IMG/VR virus record: IMGVR_UViG_3300005096_000094
Coordinates: 1-24,711 of that record
DNA from: a virus
DNA length: 24,711 nucleotides
Reading direction: 5' to 3' (one strand)
A model generated the notes under the pieces. That model did not search any database and was not told the origin of the DNA. It saw nothing but the letters and a program-made list of their open reading frames with translations. The translations under genes were made by a program, and so were the position numbers. This document shows, piece after piece, positions 1-8,255 of this stretch (position 1 is the stretch's first letter; the number at the start of each line of letters is the position of its first letter).

Positions 1-80
1 GGTAATTAAACTCGCGGTTTTTTTCTAGATTTGGTGCCCTATAGGGGGTTCCGGTTCCGTGTTCATTTAGTCTTGTTGAG

Positions 81-2201
81 GTGTTTGTTTTGGTTGGAGC
101 ACTAATAGCAGGCACCCATACGAAGTCGCTATATACCGCTGAGGGTGGCACGCCGAATACTGGTAAAAGTAATCGGGATGAATATTTTAACGAAGATGCT
201 CAACGATGGGATGGGGTGCTACCGAAAAACGATGATCCCGGTGCTGCTGATGGTGATTCAAATCATTATTTAGTTCTCGATATTCGTGGTCAATATGGCC
301 CACCCGTTTTCACTAATTTATTGTTCGACGATAGAAATTCAGCCCGGATCACGCTTTATTGGGACGGCCCGGCTGCGAAGTTACACGTCGTTAGCATTCA
401 CGGCACAAAATCAATTTCGTGGATGGTGAATTACGATCCGCTAATTGATGACTATTCGTACGGGATAGGGGCGGGCGGTAGGGATGGTGGAATAACAATC
501 CCCCAAGTTAACCGGATAAGTGTTGGAAAAACTTTCGCTTTAACAAAAACGCCAAATGGAAAGTTATGGCTTTTTGGCACAAGTACAAACAGTCTGAAAT
601 TTCAGTGTAGTAGTGATGACGGCGCTAGCTGGCTACCAAATGAAATTAATTTGGCTGCAATAAATGGAGTAGGTTCTGTCGATTGTTGTTGGTTTACAGA
701 GTTGGGCGTTAATTACCCATGTGTTTTTGCATCGGAAGACGACTTAATAACCGGGGCAGAACAGTACTTTTTTTATATAGACGAAGATAATTTAGATGTA
801 ACAGTCCCTGGGAATTGGATCAATGACAGTGCAAATATCCCTGCATTAGATGCTGGTGCATTAGCAGATGACCACGTCTGCATGGCAGTGCATGTGCCAA
901 CGGGCAAAACATTCATCGTATACAAAGATAGTCTTAACAACATAAAGTTTGTTACCAGAACTTCTAGCGGTGTGTGGGAAGGGACTTACGAACCATGGAA
1001 TGCGTCGTCGTTAAAGACGCGCCCTACGCTCGCTATAAAAGACATAGATGGCGCTTCAGGGCAGGAACTTATTATATTTGTTACCAGAGGTGCTAATGGT
1101 CAGCAGGTAACGTATAGAACCACACCACTCGATGTAATTAATTTTTCAGCGTCGACAGTTATCATTGAAGACACGAGCAACACCAACCGTAATTTTAATG
1201 ATACTCGGGTAATTCAGGGGGACTTAACGTATACAGCTGAGTCTGGCGTACTCGTAATTGCAGATCATGTGCTTAATGCTGAGCAGTGGTACGGCTCGAT
1301 AGCCATTACTGCTCCACAGATTATTGATGTACCTGCTGCATCGCAGAGCATTACTAGTTATTCGCCTGCTGTTGCAGCATCAGAAAATCAGTTAATTGAT
1401 GTCCCTCGTACTGATCTGAATTTAATCAGTCTCGCGCCGGTCATTGATGTTACTGCGCATGTGCGCAGCAATGTTCCGGCAGCGTCGTTGTTCTTGACTG
1501 GAGAACAGCCGGTCATCGATGTGAGTGCTGATGAGATAGTTGATGTGCCGTTAGCTGCGCTTAACATTAATGCTAGTGCACCAGACGTAAATGCATCTGG
1601 TAATCAGTTGATTGATATTCCGGCGGCCGCGCTTGGGCTTGTCGGTTATCTGCCTGTTGCTGTGGCATCAGAACATCAGTCGGTCAATATACCGTTAGCT
1701 GTGTTGGAGTTGAGCGGTTTCGCGCCGAATATTAATGCTGATTCGAGCATTAATGTTGCGGTGCCCGTCGCGGCGCTTTCTGTTGTCGGGTTATCGCCTG
1801 CAGTAAATGCAGGCGGTAATCAAACGGTCAATGTACCGTTGACCGCGCTTAGCCTTGTCGCTAATGCGCCAGTTGTGAATGCAGCTGATGATCAGGTGGT
1901 TGATGTTCCTGCGGCAACGTTAACGGTCACCGGTTATCTACCGCTGATTGCTACTGGTGCGAATATTACAGTTGATCCTGGTAGTGGTGCGTTGACGTTA
2001 ACAGGGCAGGCCCCTGCGGTTGAAACTACTGGGCTGGTTACAATAGAGGTGCCTGTTGCGGCACTTGGTGTCACGGGATATGTGCCGATTATTGATAGCG
2101 GTTTAGTGTTGGTGACGCCAGACGGCCGGGTATTTGTGATTGCGGCTGATGATCGAGTTTTTGAAATCCAGTTAGATGATGGTGCTTGTACGATCCAATG
2201 A
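81..2201 (+). CDS. Large phage fiber or decoration-type protein: Asp-box domain plus eleven 24-residue repeats
   Basis: This 706-residue protein has two parts. Residues about 20 to 410 look beta-rich and contain one sialidase-type Asp box, SSDDGASW at 177-184, suggesting a BNR-like propeller. Residues 414 to about 676 are eleven degenerate repeats of the pattern VPxAxLxLxGxxPxVxA. The C-terminal tail (TPDGRVFVIAADDRVFEIQ) is of a kind I recall from phage structural proteins. The start is the GTG at 81, the first start codon in the frame, which is open back to 45; TTG 90 is possible, and a beginning lost to a frameshift near the window edge cannot be excluded. It overlaps the next gene by ATGA. 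A virion surface role, perhaps glycan binding, is inferred; no catalytic set is visible. Confidence 0.75.
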   Translation: MFVLVGALIAGTHTKSLYTAEGGTPNTGKSNRDEYFNEDAQRWDGVLPKNDDPGAADGDSNHYLVLDIRGQYGPPVFTNLLFDDRNSARITLYWDGPAAKLHVVSIHGTKSISWMVNYDPLIDDYSYGIGAGGRDGGITIPQVNRISVGKTFALTKTPNGKLWLFGTSTNSLKFQCSSDDGASWLPNEINLAAINGVGSVDCCWFTELGVNYPCVFASEDDLITGAEQYFFYIDEDNLDVTVPGNWINDSANIPALDAGALADDHVCMAVHVPTGKTFIVYKDSLNNIKFVTRTSSGVWEGTYEPWNASSLKTRPTLAIKDIDGASGQELIIFVTRGANGQQVTYRTTPLDVINFSASTVIIEDTSNTNRNFNDTRVIQGDLTYTAESGVLVIADHVLNAEQWYGSIAITAPQIIDVPAASQSITSYSPAVAASENQLIDVPRTDLNLISLAPVIDVTAHVRSNVPAASLFLTGEQPVIDVSADEIVDVPLAALNINASAPDVNASGNQLIDIPAAALGLVGYLPVAVASEHQSVNIPLAVLELSGFAPNINADSSINVAVPVAALSVVGLSPAVNAGGNQTVNVPLTALSLVANAPVVNAADDQVVDVPAATLTVTGYLPLIATGANITVDPGSGALTLTGQAPAVETTGLVTIEVPVAALGVTGYVPIIDSGLVLVTPDGRVFVIAADDRVFEIQLDDGACTIQ
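1320..2108 (+). repeat. Eleven in-frame degenerate repeats of about 72 bases (24 residues)
   Basis: The units begin with a V/I-D-V/I-P type motif and carry xAxLxLxGxxPxV, often ending in N-Q or D-Q before the next unit; units starting VDVPLAAL, IDIPAAAL, VNVPLTAL and IEVPVAAL show the pattern well. The period is 22 to 25 residues. Conservation is at the protein level and the DNA copies have diverged, so recent slippage is unlikely. Such repeats probably form a rod or stacked beta fold; this is inferred. Confidence 0.85.
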
Positions 2202-2644
2202 ATCAATCAGAATTAAAAGAAGCAAAAGAGCATTTAACACGCGTAATTGCACCGACATTAACGCCTAACATTCGTGGTTTATTTCAAGTTCGGCTGCTGG
2301 GTCTGCATCGATATCACGCTGAAATAGTCATCAATATTGTTAATCAACAACGCAAGGTTTTGAAGGCATTTGGTAGGCAGATTATAAAGGTTGGTGACGC
2401 GGTAGTCGTCGACCAGTTTTCATCTCACGTAACGTTGGCGCCCAATACACCATCTGTTGAGGCCTATTTTCAGGCCTGGCTGATCGGCGTTAATGCTGAA
2501 AATACTGAAGCAGAAATATCATTGCGTCTTGTAGACGGCGATCGAAAAGAGTTAATAAATTTTGGTTCAACGGTGCGTGAGCCGGGGAAAGCCATCACGT
2601 TGATGGGCGTGGATATTACAGCAACTATTATACCTAAGGGCTGA
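2198..2644 (+). CDS. Conserved-looking phage protein of unknown function, 148 aa
   Basis: The ATG at 2198 overlaps the stop of the preceding gene (ATGA), so translation is probably coupled; a TTG at 2186 would add four residues but is less likely. After a short charged N-terminal helix (SELKEAKEHLTRV) the protein alternates hydrophobic and polar residues in probable beta strands (FQVRLLGLHRYHAEIVINIV, AYFQAWLIGV, AEISLRLV), suggesting a beta-sandwich. There is no signal peptide, membrane segment or catalytic motif. Its place between a fiber-like gene and the terminase suggests a virion accessory or assembly partner. I do not recognise the family. Confidence 0.7.
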   Translation: MNQSELKEAKEHLTRVIAPTLTPNIRGLFQVRLLGLHRYHAEIVINIVNQQRKVLKAFGRQIIKVGDAVVVDQFSSHVTLAPNTPSVEAYFQAWLIGVNAENTEAEISLRLVDGDRKELINFGSTVREPGKAITLMGVDITATIIPKG

Positions 2645-2647
2645 CCA

Positions 2648-2959
2648 ATGAAAAAAATCAAAGAGATTGCAAAAAGACGGCTTAAAGAAATTGAGCTTGC
2701 AACAGTGCGCATTAAGGCGAAGATAGAAAGCATGCCGGATGATCCGCGTAAAGAGGCGTGGGAAAAGCGTCTTGCTGAATATGAAATCAGCAAGGCCTCG
2801 CTTGCGATTGAATTAAAATCTGGTGTGGCAGTTAAAGTCAAAGACAAAAAACAGCAGCAGTTAATTGCTGCAATGAGGGGTGGCGATCAGGTGCCATCAC
2901 CAACAGGTGGTGTGACAGTGCCGGTACCGGCCGGTGATTTAAGTATGGAGGGTAAGTAA
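2648..2959 (+). CDS. Small helical, lysine-rich phage protein, 103 aa
   Basis: Residues 1 to about 60 are highly charged with heptad-like hydrophobics (KKIKEIAKRRLKEIELATVR then RKEAWEKRLAEYEISKASLA), consistent with a coiled coil or helical hairpin broken at MPDDP. The C-terminal 40 residues are rich in Gly, Pro and Val and look disordered. It starts 3 bases after the previous stop and ends exactly where the next gene begins. Size and composition suggest an assembly or connector accessory, but nothing identifies a function. Confidence 0.65.
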   Translation: MKKIKEIAKRRLKEIELATVRIKAKIESMPDDPRKEAWEKRLAEYEISKASLAIELKSGVAVKVKDKKQQQLIAAMRGGDQVPSPTGGVTVPVPAGDLSMEGK

Positions 2960-3412
2960 ATGGCTGCTAATGCCTGGGCGTTCTATGACCATTTCCCGGA
3001 AATAAAGGGTGACGGCACCATTGATATGGATGCCGATACTTTTAATGCGGGTCTGTATCTCTCCACGTCAAATGCTGCGGATCTAACGTTGACTACTCGT
3101 GCGTCACTAACTAACGAGCACGCGGCTGCAAACGGTTACACGCAGCCAGGCAGTGCGCTGGCGTCTGTCACCTGGTCTCGTATCAATAACATTACAACGT
3201 TTGATAGTGCTGATGAAGTGTTTTCAGCGGCGGGTGGTTCAATCGTCGCGAGGTTCTGTGTGATTGATGATGACACTGTCAGTGCTCCGCTGATTGATCC
3301 TCTGTGTTGTTACGCGCTAATGGACAATACACCCGCAGATGTAACGGTGACTGATACAAATGCACTGACAATTGCAATGAATGTTAATGGCATTGCTACA
3401 TTCTCAACCTGA
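2960..3412 (+). CDS. Probable virion protein of a widespread phage family, 150 aa
   Basis: The ATG directly follows the previous stop and has a strong Shine-Dalgarno site, GGAGGG at 2947-2952. The opening, WAFYDHFPEIKGDGTIDMDADTF, then LYLSTSN, LTNEHAAANGY and GGSIVARFCVIDDD, resembles a common phage family of about 150 residues whose members I remember as uncharacterised structural proteins near fiber or capsid genes. Predicted all-beta, with no catalytic motif. It overlaps the next start by one base (TGATG). Decoration protein or fiber adaptor are the likely roles; this is inference from family recollection and context. Confidence 0.7.
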   Translation: MAANAWAFYDHFPEIKGDGTIDMDADTFNAGLYLSTSNAADLTLTTRASLTNEHAAANGYTQPGSALASVTWSRINNITTFDSADEVFSAAGGSIVARFCVIDDDTVSAPLIDPLCCYALMDNTPADVTVTDTNALTIAMNVNGIATFST

Positions 3413-3723
3413 TGCCCGTTTATGATCTCAGCAAGACAGCGCCGGTTATCGCCGTTGACAAAAGTCGGCGGGATTTCTGGGAATGGGATTTCTCCCGTTG
3501 GGCAGATGCTGGTGACACAGTTGAGTCACTGGTTATTACAGCGCCAACTGGTATCACGCTGATTTCACAAGCGCCTGTGAAGGCGGGCATGGCAGTGCAA
3601 GCGTGGTTCTCTTTTGAGGGTGCGACTGAGGGCCAGGAATATAAAGTAGAAGCGCATGTGGTAATGACTCCCAGTGGACGGGAAAATGATTTCCCGATTA
3701 ATTTTTATGTGTTTGAGCGTTAG
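3412..3723 (+). CDS. Small Ig-like or beta-sandwich phage protein, 103 aa
   Basis: Translation is probably coupled to the upstream gene because the stop and start share a base and no Shine-Dalgarno site is visible. The sequence contains WEWDFSRWADAGDTVESLVI, APTGITLISQAPVKAGMAVQ and EYKVEAHVVMTPSGRENDFP, a strand pattern like the small Ig-like domains that accompany phage fiber and decoration proteins. No signal peptide or catalytic residues. It is the last gene of the block before the terminase. Probably a virion accessory paired with the 150-residue protein. Confidence 0.65.
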   Translation: MPVYDLSKTAPVIAVDKSRRDFWEWDFSRWADAGDTVESLVITAPTGITLISQAPVKAGMAVQAWFSFEGATEGQEYKVEAHVVMTPSGRENDFPINFYVFER

Positions 3724-3749
3724 TGGCGGGATAATAGAGGTATTGTTTT

Positions 3750-4298
3750 ATGCCTACTCAAGCTGAAATAGCAGTTCATTTGTTTATGGACGTTCGCAGC
3801 GTGTACGAAGCGTTGCCAAAGATTGCGGCGCAAATTAATCAAAACCCGACTGATCAGAAATGGTGGCAGAATGTCAGCATGGATGATATTCGTCGTGGTT
3901 TTATTTTGCATCAGCGTGAGATGGCTGCAGGGCGAGGTGGTGATCAAGCCACCTCGCTAGCAAAGGCCCGAACGCGCGAATCCGAAGTTAACACTATGCA
4001 CAAAGAGCTTCAGCTCGTTAAAGATGCTGGTGTTGTTGTTGAATCTGAAATTTATGAGCGTGAATTAGAGCAGGCAATTAATGCCGCACGTCAACAGTTA
4101 CTGAGTATTTCGGAGGGGCTGAAAACAGAAATTGACGCTCGATATGGGATAGATCTTGATGCATCCATTATTGACGAATCCATCTACTCTGCTCTGTCCG
4201 AGCTGGCTGGATACGACCCTGAACGCGAAGCGGTTGATAGCGAGGGCGTGGAAACGCTGGATGCCACCGCCGAAAATGACAACCAGGCAGTGGGCTAA
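3750..4298 (+). CDS. terS: Terminase small subunit, Nu1-like
   Basis: This 182-residue protein (lambda Nu1 is 181) opens with a helix-turn-helix at residues 2 to about 25 (TQAEIAVHLFMDVRSVYEAL), the DNA-recognition module that binds packaging sites. It is followed by WWQN and a helical region from 60 to 130 rich in Glu, Arg and Gln, suited to oligomerisation and contact with the large subunit. AGAGG at 3736-3740 is a good ribosome site. The C-terminus is acidic and its end overlaps the large subunit start. It should recognise concatemeric phage DNA and present it to TerL. Motif, length and adjacency agree. Confidence 0.9.
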   Translation: MPTQAEIAVHLFMDVRSVYEALPKIAAQINQNPTDQKWWQNVSMDDIRRGFILHQREMAAGRGGDQATSLAKARTRESEVNTMHKELQLVKDAGVVVESEIYERELEQAINAARQQLLSISEGLKTEIDARYGIDLDASIIDESIYSALSELAGYDPEREAVDSEGVETLDATAENDNQAVG

Positions 4299-6153
4299 CG
4301 GTTATAGGTTTTTGTCGGTTAAGGCTAGCGCTCGATCAGGTAAATATAAGTCCAGTGTTACACCGTACATAGATGGCATTCTGGATGCCGTGGATGATCC
4401 TCTTATTCATGAAATAGTTGGCATGAAGTCGGCGCAAATTGCGTGGACTGAATTGGTAAATAATGTTATTGGCAAGCGTGCTGATATTGATCCTCTCAAG
4501 ATCATTGTCATGTTCCCTACGCTTAAGGCGTCGAAGAAATATAGTATTAAAAAGTTTCGCCCGATGGTCGAGGCGACGCCTCGATTAAGATCAAAGATTG
4601 ATCTGAGTGGTTCGAGAAAGAGTGGTAATACATGGGATTTCTGGAATTTCCCGGGTGGCTCTGTTGAGTTTGTTACCTCACGTGCTATTTCGGATTTAAA
4701 GTCCGATGCTATTCCTCTGATCATCGTCGAAGAGCCTGCAGATGCGGCAACGGATGTTAACGACCAGGGTGACTCAATTGCGCTTATTCGTGAGCGCGCA
4801 AAGACCTATAACAAGTGGAAGATGATCATTGGTGGTACCCCATCTGTTAAGGGTGCATGTCCGGTTGAGGCGCATTATGAGCGCGGCGATAAGCGCAAAT
4901 TTTATGTTAAATGTCGTCATTGTGATGAGCGCCATGTACTCGGATTTGAAAATTTAATCTGGGAAGAAGGTAAGGCGGAGGATGCTTACTACCATGCTCC
5001 CTGCTGTGATACCGCGTGGAATGACAATGATAAGAACTGGGCTGTTAAGCATGGCGAGTGGCGTGCCACGGCTCCTTTTAAGGGCGTGGCTAGTTTTTGG
5101 ATAAATGAACTTTATAGTCCGTTTCCCGGTTCAAAATTGGCGCTTTTGGCGCAGAAGTGGGAAGACGCTAAAGAAGAGGCCGCACAGGGAAAGGTTGAAA
5201 AGTTGGTGGTGTTCACCAACTCCTCGATGGGAATCCCGTACCAGCATGCAGACCTTGATCTCGATATGGAGGAGATGGCCAGGCGTGCAATTGGTTATCA
5301 AGAATTCCACGTTCCGGCTGGTGTGTTGCGTTTAACTGCTGGCGTTGATGTCCAGAAAGACCGTTTGGCTGTCACTATCTGGGGTTTTGGACGGGGCATG
5401 GAGCGCTGGTTGATCTATTGGGGTGAGCTACCCGCTAAGGAAAAAACGGCAGATAAGAAAGACCCGGTGTGGGATGCGCTCGATAGTTTGTTGTGGGATG
5501 CCAGCAAGTTTAAGCATGAGCTTGGTTATCCCATGCATGTTGCCGCTGCTGGGCTGGATTGTTCGGACGGTAATTTTTCTGAAATCGGTTACTGGTATGT
5601 GCGAGATCGCAAAAGAAAACGCCACAACATATTGGCGATCAAAGGAAGTAGTCACGACTACGGTACCAAAGAGATCTTTACTAAGCCTGCACCGTTAGAC
5701 CGGCGCGGTAAGAACAGTAGTAAAGCTGCAAAAATGGGCGTCCATGTTCACATTGTTGGCACGTACAAAGCTAAAGATTATCTCATTGGAGAGCACGGCT
5801 GTTTTCATTTGCCGGGTGAAGGAGCAGGGCGTGTTCATTGGTATGAAAATGTTCGCACGGATTTTTTAGAACAGATATTTTCTGAAATCAAAGTGCCATC
5901 CCGCAGATCTGGCGGGAGAATGGAATATAAGGTTAAGTCCGGCGTTCGTAATGAAGGGCTCGATTGTACTGTGATGTCTGAGCATTCAGCCCGTGAGCTT
6001 AGATTGCATACATGGGACGATTCGCGGTGGGATGATCTTGAGAATCAATTGAAACAGGTGGATTTATTTTCGGCTACTTCAGTTGCTGTTGGCGAAAATC
6101 CAGCGGCGAATAAATCAGCATTGGCCGATTTGGGTCAGCATTTTAATGGGTAG
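4276..6153 (+). CDS. terL: Terminase large subunit, lambda gpA family (packaging ATPase and nuclease)
   Basis: The start is placed at ATG 4276 because family proteins begin with a WAxxYRFLS-type segment (here MTTRQWANGYRFLS); ATG 4261 would add five residues. Length is 625 aa (lambda gpA 641). The N-terminal ATPase has a deviant Walker A, K51-SAQIAWTE, a Walker B-like IIVEE at 149-153 and the GGTPS coupling segment at 186-190. C213/C216 and C243/C244 form a probable zinc-binding knuckle. The nuclease part begins at about 350 with AGVDVQKDRL (D358), followed by AGLDC (D428) and the C-terminal RNEGLDC block (D563). It cuts and translocates DNA into the prohead. Its 5' end overlaps terS by 23 bases. 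Confidence 0.96.
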   Translation: MTTRQWANGYRFLSVKASARSGKYKSSVTPYIDGILDAVDDPLIHEIVGMKSAQIAWTELVNNVIGKRADIDPLKIIVMFPTLKASKKYSIKKFRPMVEATPRLRSKIDLSGSRKSGNTWDFWNFPGGSVEFVTSRAISDLKSDAIPLIIVEEPADAATDVNDQGDSIALIRERAKTYNKWKMIIGGTPSVKGACPVEAHYERGDKRKFYVKCRHCDERHVLGFENLIWEEGKAEDAYYHAPCCDTAWNDNDKNWAVKHGEWRATAPFKGVASFWINELYSPFPGSKLALLAQKWEDAKEEAAQGKVEKLVVFTNSSMGIPYQHADLDLDMEEMARRAIGYQEFHVPAGVLRLTAGVDVQKDRLAVTIWGFGRGMERWLIYWGELPAKEKTADKKDPVWDALDSLLWDASKFKHELGYPMHVAAAGLDCSDGNFSEIGYWYVRDRKRKRHNILAIKGSSHDYGTKEIFTKPAPLDRRGKNSSKAAKMGVHVHIVGTYKAKDYLIGEHGCFHLPGEGAGRVHWYENVRTDFLEQIFSEIKVPSRRSGGRMEYKVKSGVRNEGLDCTVMSEHSARELRLHTWDDSRWDDLENQLKQVDLFSATSVAVGENPAANKSALADLGQHFNG

Positions 6154-6156
6154 ATC

Positions 6157-6372
6157 ATGGCAACAGATTATGCAGCACAATTGGTACAAGCTAAAGCCGC
6201 ATTGCATGCGTTGGTTATGGGTGATGCAATTGTTAGCGTTACGGTGAATGGTCGTACGAATCAGTACACACCAGCCACGGAGGAGAAACTACGTCGTTAT
6301 ATCGCAGAGCTTGAGTCGGAAGTTGGCGATGTATCTAGAGGTTATCGCGGACCTGTTAGGCATTACAGCTAG
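6157..6372 (+). CDS. W: Head-tail joining protein, gpW-like
   Basis: At 71 residues this matches lambda gpW (68). It has the family arrangement of an N-terminal helix (AAQLVQAKAALHALVMGDA), a beta hairpin with a conserved turn (IVSVTVNGRTNQYTPA) and a second helix (EEKLRRYIAELESEV). gpW binds under the portal after packaging and makes the site for FII and the tail. It starts 3 bases after terL and ends 2 bases before the portal gene, the same position as W in lambda. High confidence from length, pattern and order. Confidence 0.93.
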   Translation: MATDYAAQLVQAKAALHALVMGDAIVSVTVNGRTNQYTPATEEKLRRYIAELESEVGDVSRGYRGPVRHYS

Positions 6373-6374
6373 TC

Positions 6375-7994
6375 ATGAGTGCTAATCAGGATCAATCGCT
6401 AATCGTGGATATGAATGGGAATAATTTCCCGGCGTCGTCTATGAGTGGTTATACCGGCGGGCAGTCGAATCATGACATGCTGAGTTGGAATCCGCCTGTA
6501 CGTTCGCCAGATGCGGAACTGTTGCCGGACATGAATGGCATGGTGGGTCGTGCGCACGATATGCAGCGCAATATGCCGCTTGCGTCTGGTGCTGCGCAAA
6601 TTCATGTTGATAATATTATTGGTTCGGGTCTTCGTCTGTCGGCAAAACCTAACTATAAAGCACTTGGGTTGGATGCTGATTGGGCGGCTGATTGGTCGCG
6701 TCTCACAGAAGCAAAGTTTCGTGCATGGGCTGATGATCCTGAATGTTATATCGATGCAGGACGACGTTTGACTTTTGGTGCAATGCAGGTGCTCGCGCAA
6801 CAACAGTTTTTAGGACCTGGTGAAATGCTTGGTGTCGCCGAATGGTTGCCGGATCGTGGTTGTCAGTATGCCACTGCTATACAAATGATTGATCCTGCGC
6901 GCCTTAGTAATCCAAATGGTCAAATGGATACGGCTACTCTTCGTGGTGGTGTTGAGATGGATAAATACAGTGCTGCACATACTTATCATTTTCGTAGTGC
7001 ACTGCAGAGTGATATGCGTTTTGCAGGCAGTGAAACTTATCGTTGGGAGCCTGTAAAGCGTGAAACGACCTGGGGTCGTCAGCAGGTTATCCATCTATAT
7101 GAGCAGAAACGACCTGGTCAATCACGTGGCATCACAGGGCTCGCGACTGTTATTTCTAACAGTTTCAAGTTGAACCAGCTGCAGAATGTCACCATGGATG
7201 CAGCGGTACTGAACGCAATGTATGCGGCAGTGCTTAAAACAGATATGAACTATGCGCAAGCCGCCGAAACACTTGGGGCTGAGGATGTCGCGCCTTATCT
7301 TACTGGTGTAATGAGTGCGGGACAGTCTTTTTATGGCGACCGTGGTGTGCGCGTTAATGGTAAGCAGGTTACGCGCTTAATGCCTGGTGATGAGCTTGAT
7401 TTTAATTCAGTCAACCAGCCGGGCCCCAACTTTGCCCAGTTTGAAAAATCATTTCTCAGGAATCTTGCCGCGGGTTGGAATCTCACTTACGAGCAGCTCG
7501 CAAGGGATTATACGCAAACTAATTACAGTGGTGCACGTGCTGGGTTAATGGAAGCGTGGAAGTTCTTTACTGCTAATCGTGATCTTTATGGGGCACGGTT
7601 TGCGGCAATGGTTTATTCCCTCTGGTTAGAAGAGGCAATCGATAAGGGTGATATTGAACTGCCGTCCAGCGCACCAGATTTCTACGAAGCAAAATCTGCT
7701 TATTGTCGTTCTAAATGGATTGGTCCGGGTAAAGGTGAGATTGATCCTTTAAAAGAAACCAAAGCGAAACGCGAGAAGATGGAGGCATTTACGCTCACGT
7801 ATGAAGATGCGTGTGCTGAGGATGGTAAAGACTGGGAAGACAATCTGGAGCAGATTGCTAGAGAGAGAAGGCGCATGGCCGACCTTAGTTTGACGATGGC
7901 CGATATCGTCCCCGCCCAGGGTGATGACGCTTTTCCGAGTGATGAAGAAAATGAAGCGGGCGAAGCGGATGGTGTTGCGGGGGGGGGGGCTTGA
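6375..7994 (+). CDS. B: Portal protein, lambda gpB family; frame ends just after an 11-G run
   Basis: This 539-residue protein (lambda gpB 533) forms the dodecameric DNA channel at the capsid vertex. Family features are ASGAAQIHVDNIIGSGLRLS near residues 72-92, WADDPECYIDAGRRLTF, FLGPGEMLGVAEW, IQMIDPARLSNP, IHLYEQKRPGQSRGIT, and the late segment LTYEQLARDYTQTNYSGARA near 370-390 before a Trp-rich helix. The frame stops at 7992-7994, directly after a G11 homopolymer that encodes the terminal GGG. A second frame carrying a portal-like extension follows immediately, so the natural C-terminus may be longer. Possible explanations are a base error, a real indel, or slippage. Confidence 0.94.
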   Translation: MSANQDQSLIVDMNGNNFPASSMSGYTGGQSNHDMLSWNPPVRSPDAELLPDMNGMVGRAHDMQRNMPLASGAAQIHVDNIIGSGLRLSAKPNYKALGLDADWAADWSRLTEAKFRAWADDPECYIDAGRRLTFGAMQVLAQQQFLGPGEMLGVAEWLPDRGCQYATAIQMIDPARLSNPNGQMDTATLRGGVEMDKYSAAHTYHFRSALQSDMRFAGSETYRWEPVKRETTWGRQQVIHLYEQKRPGQSRGITGLATVISNSFKLNQLQNVTMDAAVLNAMYAAVLKTDMNYAQAAETLGAEDVAPYLTGVMSAGQSFYGDRGVRVNGKQVTRLMPGDELDFNSVNQPGPNFAQFEKSFLRNLAAGWNLTYEQLARDYTQTNYSGARAGLMEAWKFFTANRDLYGARFAAMVYSLWLEEAIDKGDIELPSSAPDFYEAKSAYCRSKWIGPGKGEIDPLKETKAKREKMEAFTLTYEDACAEDGKDWEDNLEQIARERRRMADLSLTMADIVPAQGDDAFPSDEENEAGEADGVAGGGA

Positions 7995-8241
7995 TAGTTT
8001 CAAACGTGATGTGGATGCTTATGGTGTCGGTGTGCGAGCGGGTGCGCTAACGCCTCAGCCTGAGGATGAAAGGCACTTTAGGGAAAAGGCTGATTTCCCT
8101 GTGATGTCGGAAAAAGTAGAGGATGCATGGGCTAATGACGGTGGTGTGCGTAGGCCAGTTACATTGCAATCTGGTGTTGCATTTGACGCTACGCAGGATC
8201 AGATAAAGGATGAGTCTGAAGAATCGTCGTCTGAGAAATAA
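7921..8241 (+). CDS. Probable portal C-terminal extension in the +1 frame
   Basis: The frame is open from GTG 7921, but its first 20 codons are only the shadow of the portal's acidic tail. The meaningful part begins after the G-run at 7990 with LDSFKRDVDAYGVGVRAG, then ALTPQPEDERHFREKADFP, VMSEKVEDAWANDGGVRRPV and an acidic end. I recall DAYGVGVRAG-LTPQ-type segments at the end of, or just after, lambda-type portals in other phages. If the G-run were 10 bases rather than 11, the portal would read straight into it and be about 622 residues. Otherwise a short gene could start at GTG 8011, though no clear ribosome site is visible. The coding character is convincing; the link to the portal is inferred. 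Confidence 0.65.
   Translation: MMTLFRVMKKMKRAKRMVLRGGGLDSFKRDVDAYGVGVRAGALTPQPEDERHFREKADFPVMSEKVEDAWANDGGVRRPVTLQSGVAFDATQDQIKDESEESSSEK
7979..7989 (+). repeat. Homopolymeric run of 11 G at the portal 3' end
   Basis: Eleven consecutive G residues lie at the point where the coding signal changes frame. No other G-run of this length was noticed in the window. Such runs are prone to replication slippage, transcriptional slippage and sequencing error. Loss of one G joins the portal to the downstream extension. Confidence 0.95.
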
Positions 8242-8255
8242 AAACCCAAAGACAA

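Noticed and set aside
37-46. Palindrome CCCTATAGGG in the first 80 bases, as a possible cos or att core.
   Set aside because: Ten bases only, with no flanking repeats or binding motifs; the window edge hides the context.
4916-4926. C-x2-C in the terminase (CRHC) as a heme site like that of the cytochrome.
   Set aside because: No His follows the second Cys; it belongs to a zinc-knuckle type pattern of gpA proteins.
5105-5335. Overlapping frames inside the large terminase (also 5423-5698 and several on the - strand).
   Set aside because: They are shadows of the well supported terminase frame, with shadow-like composition and no ribosome sites.
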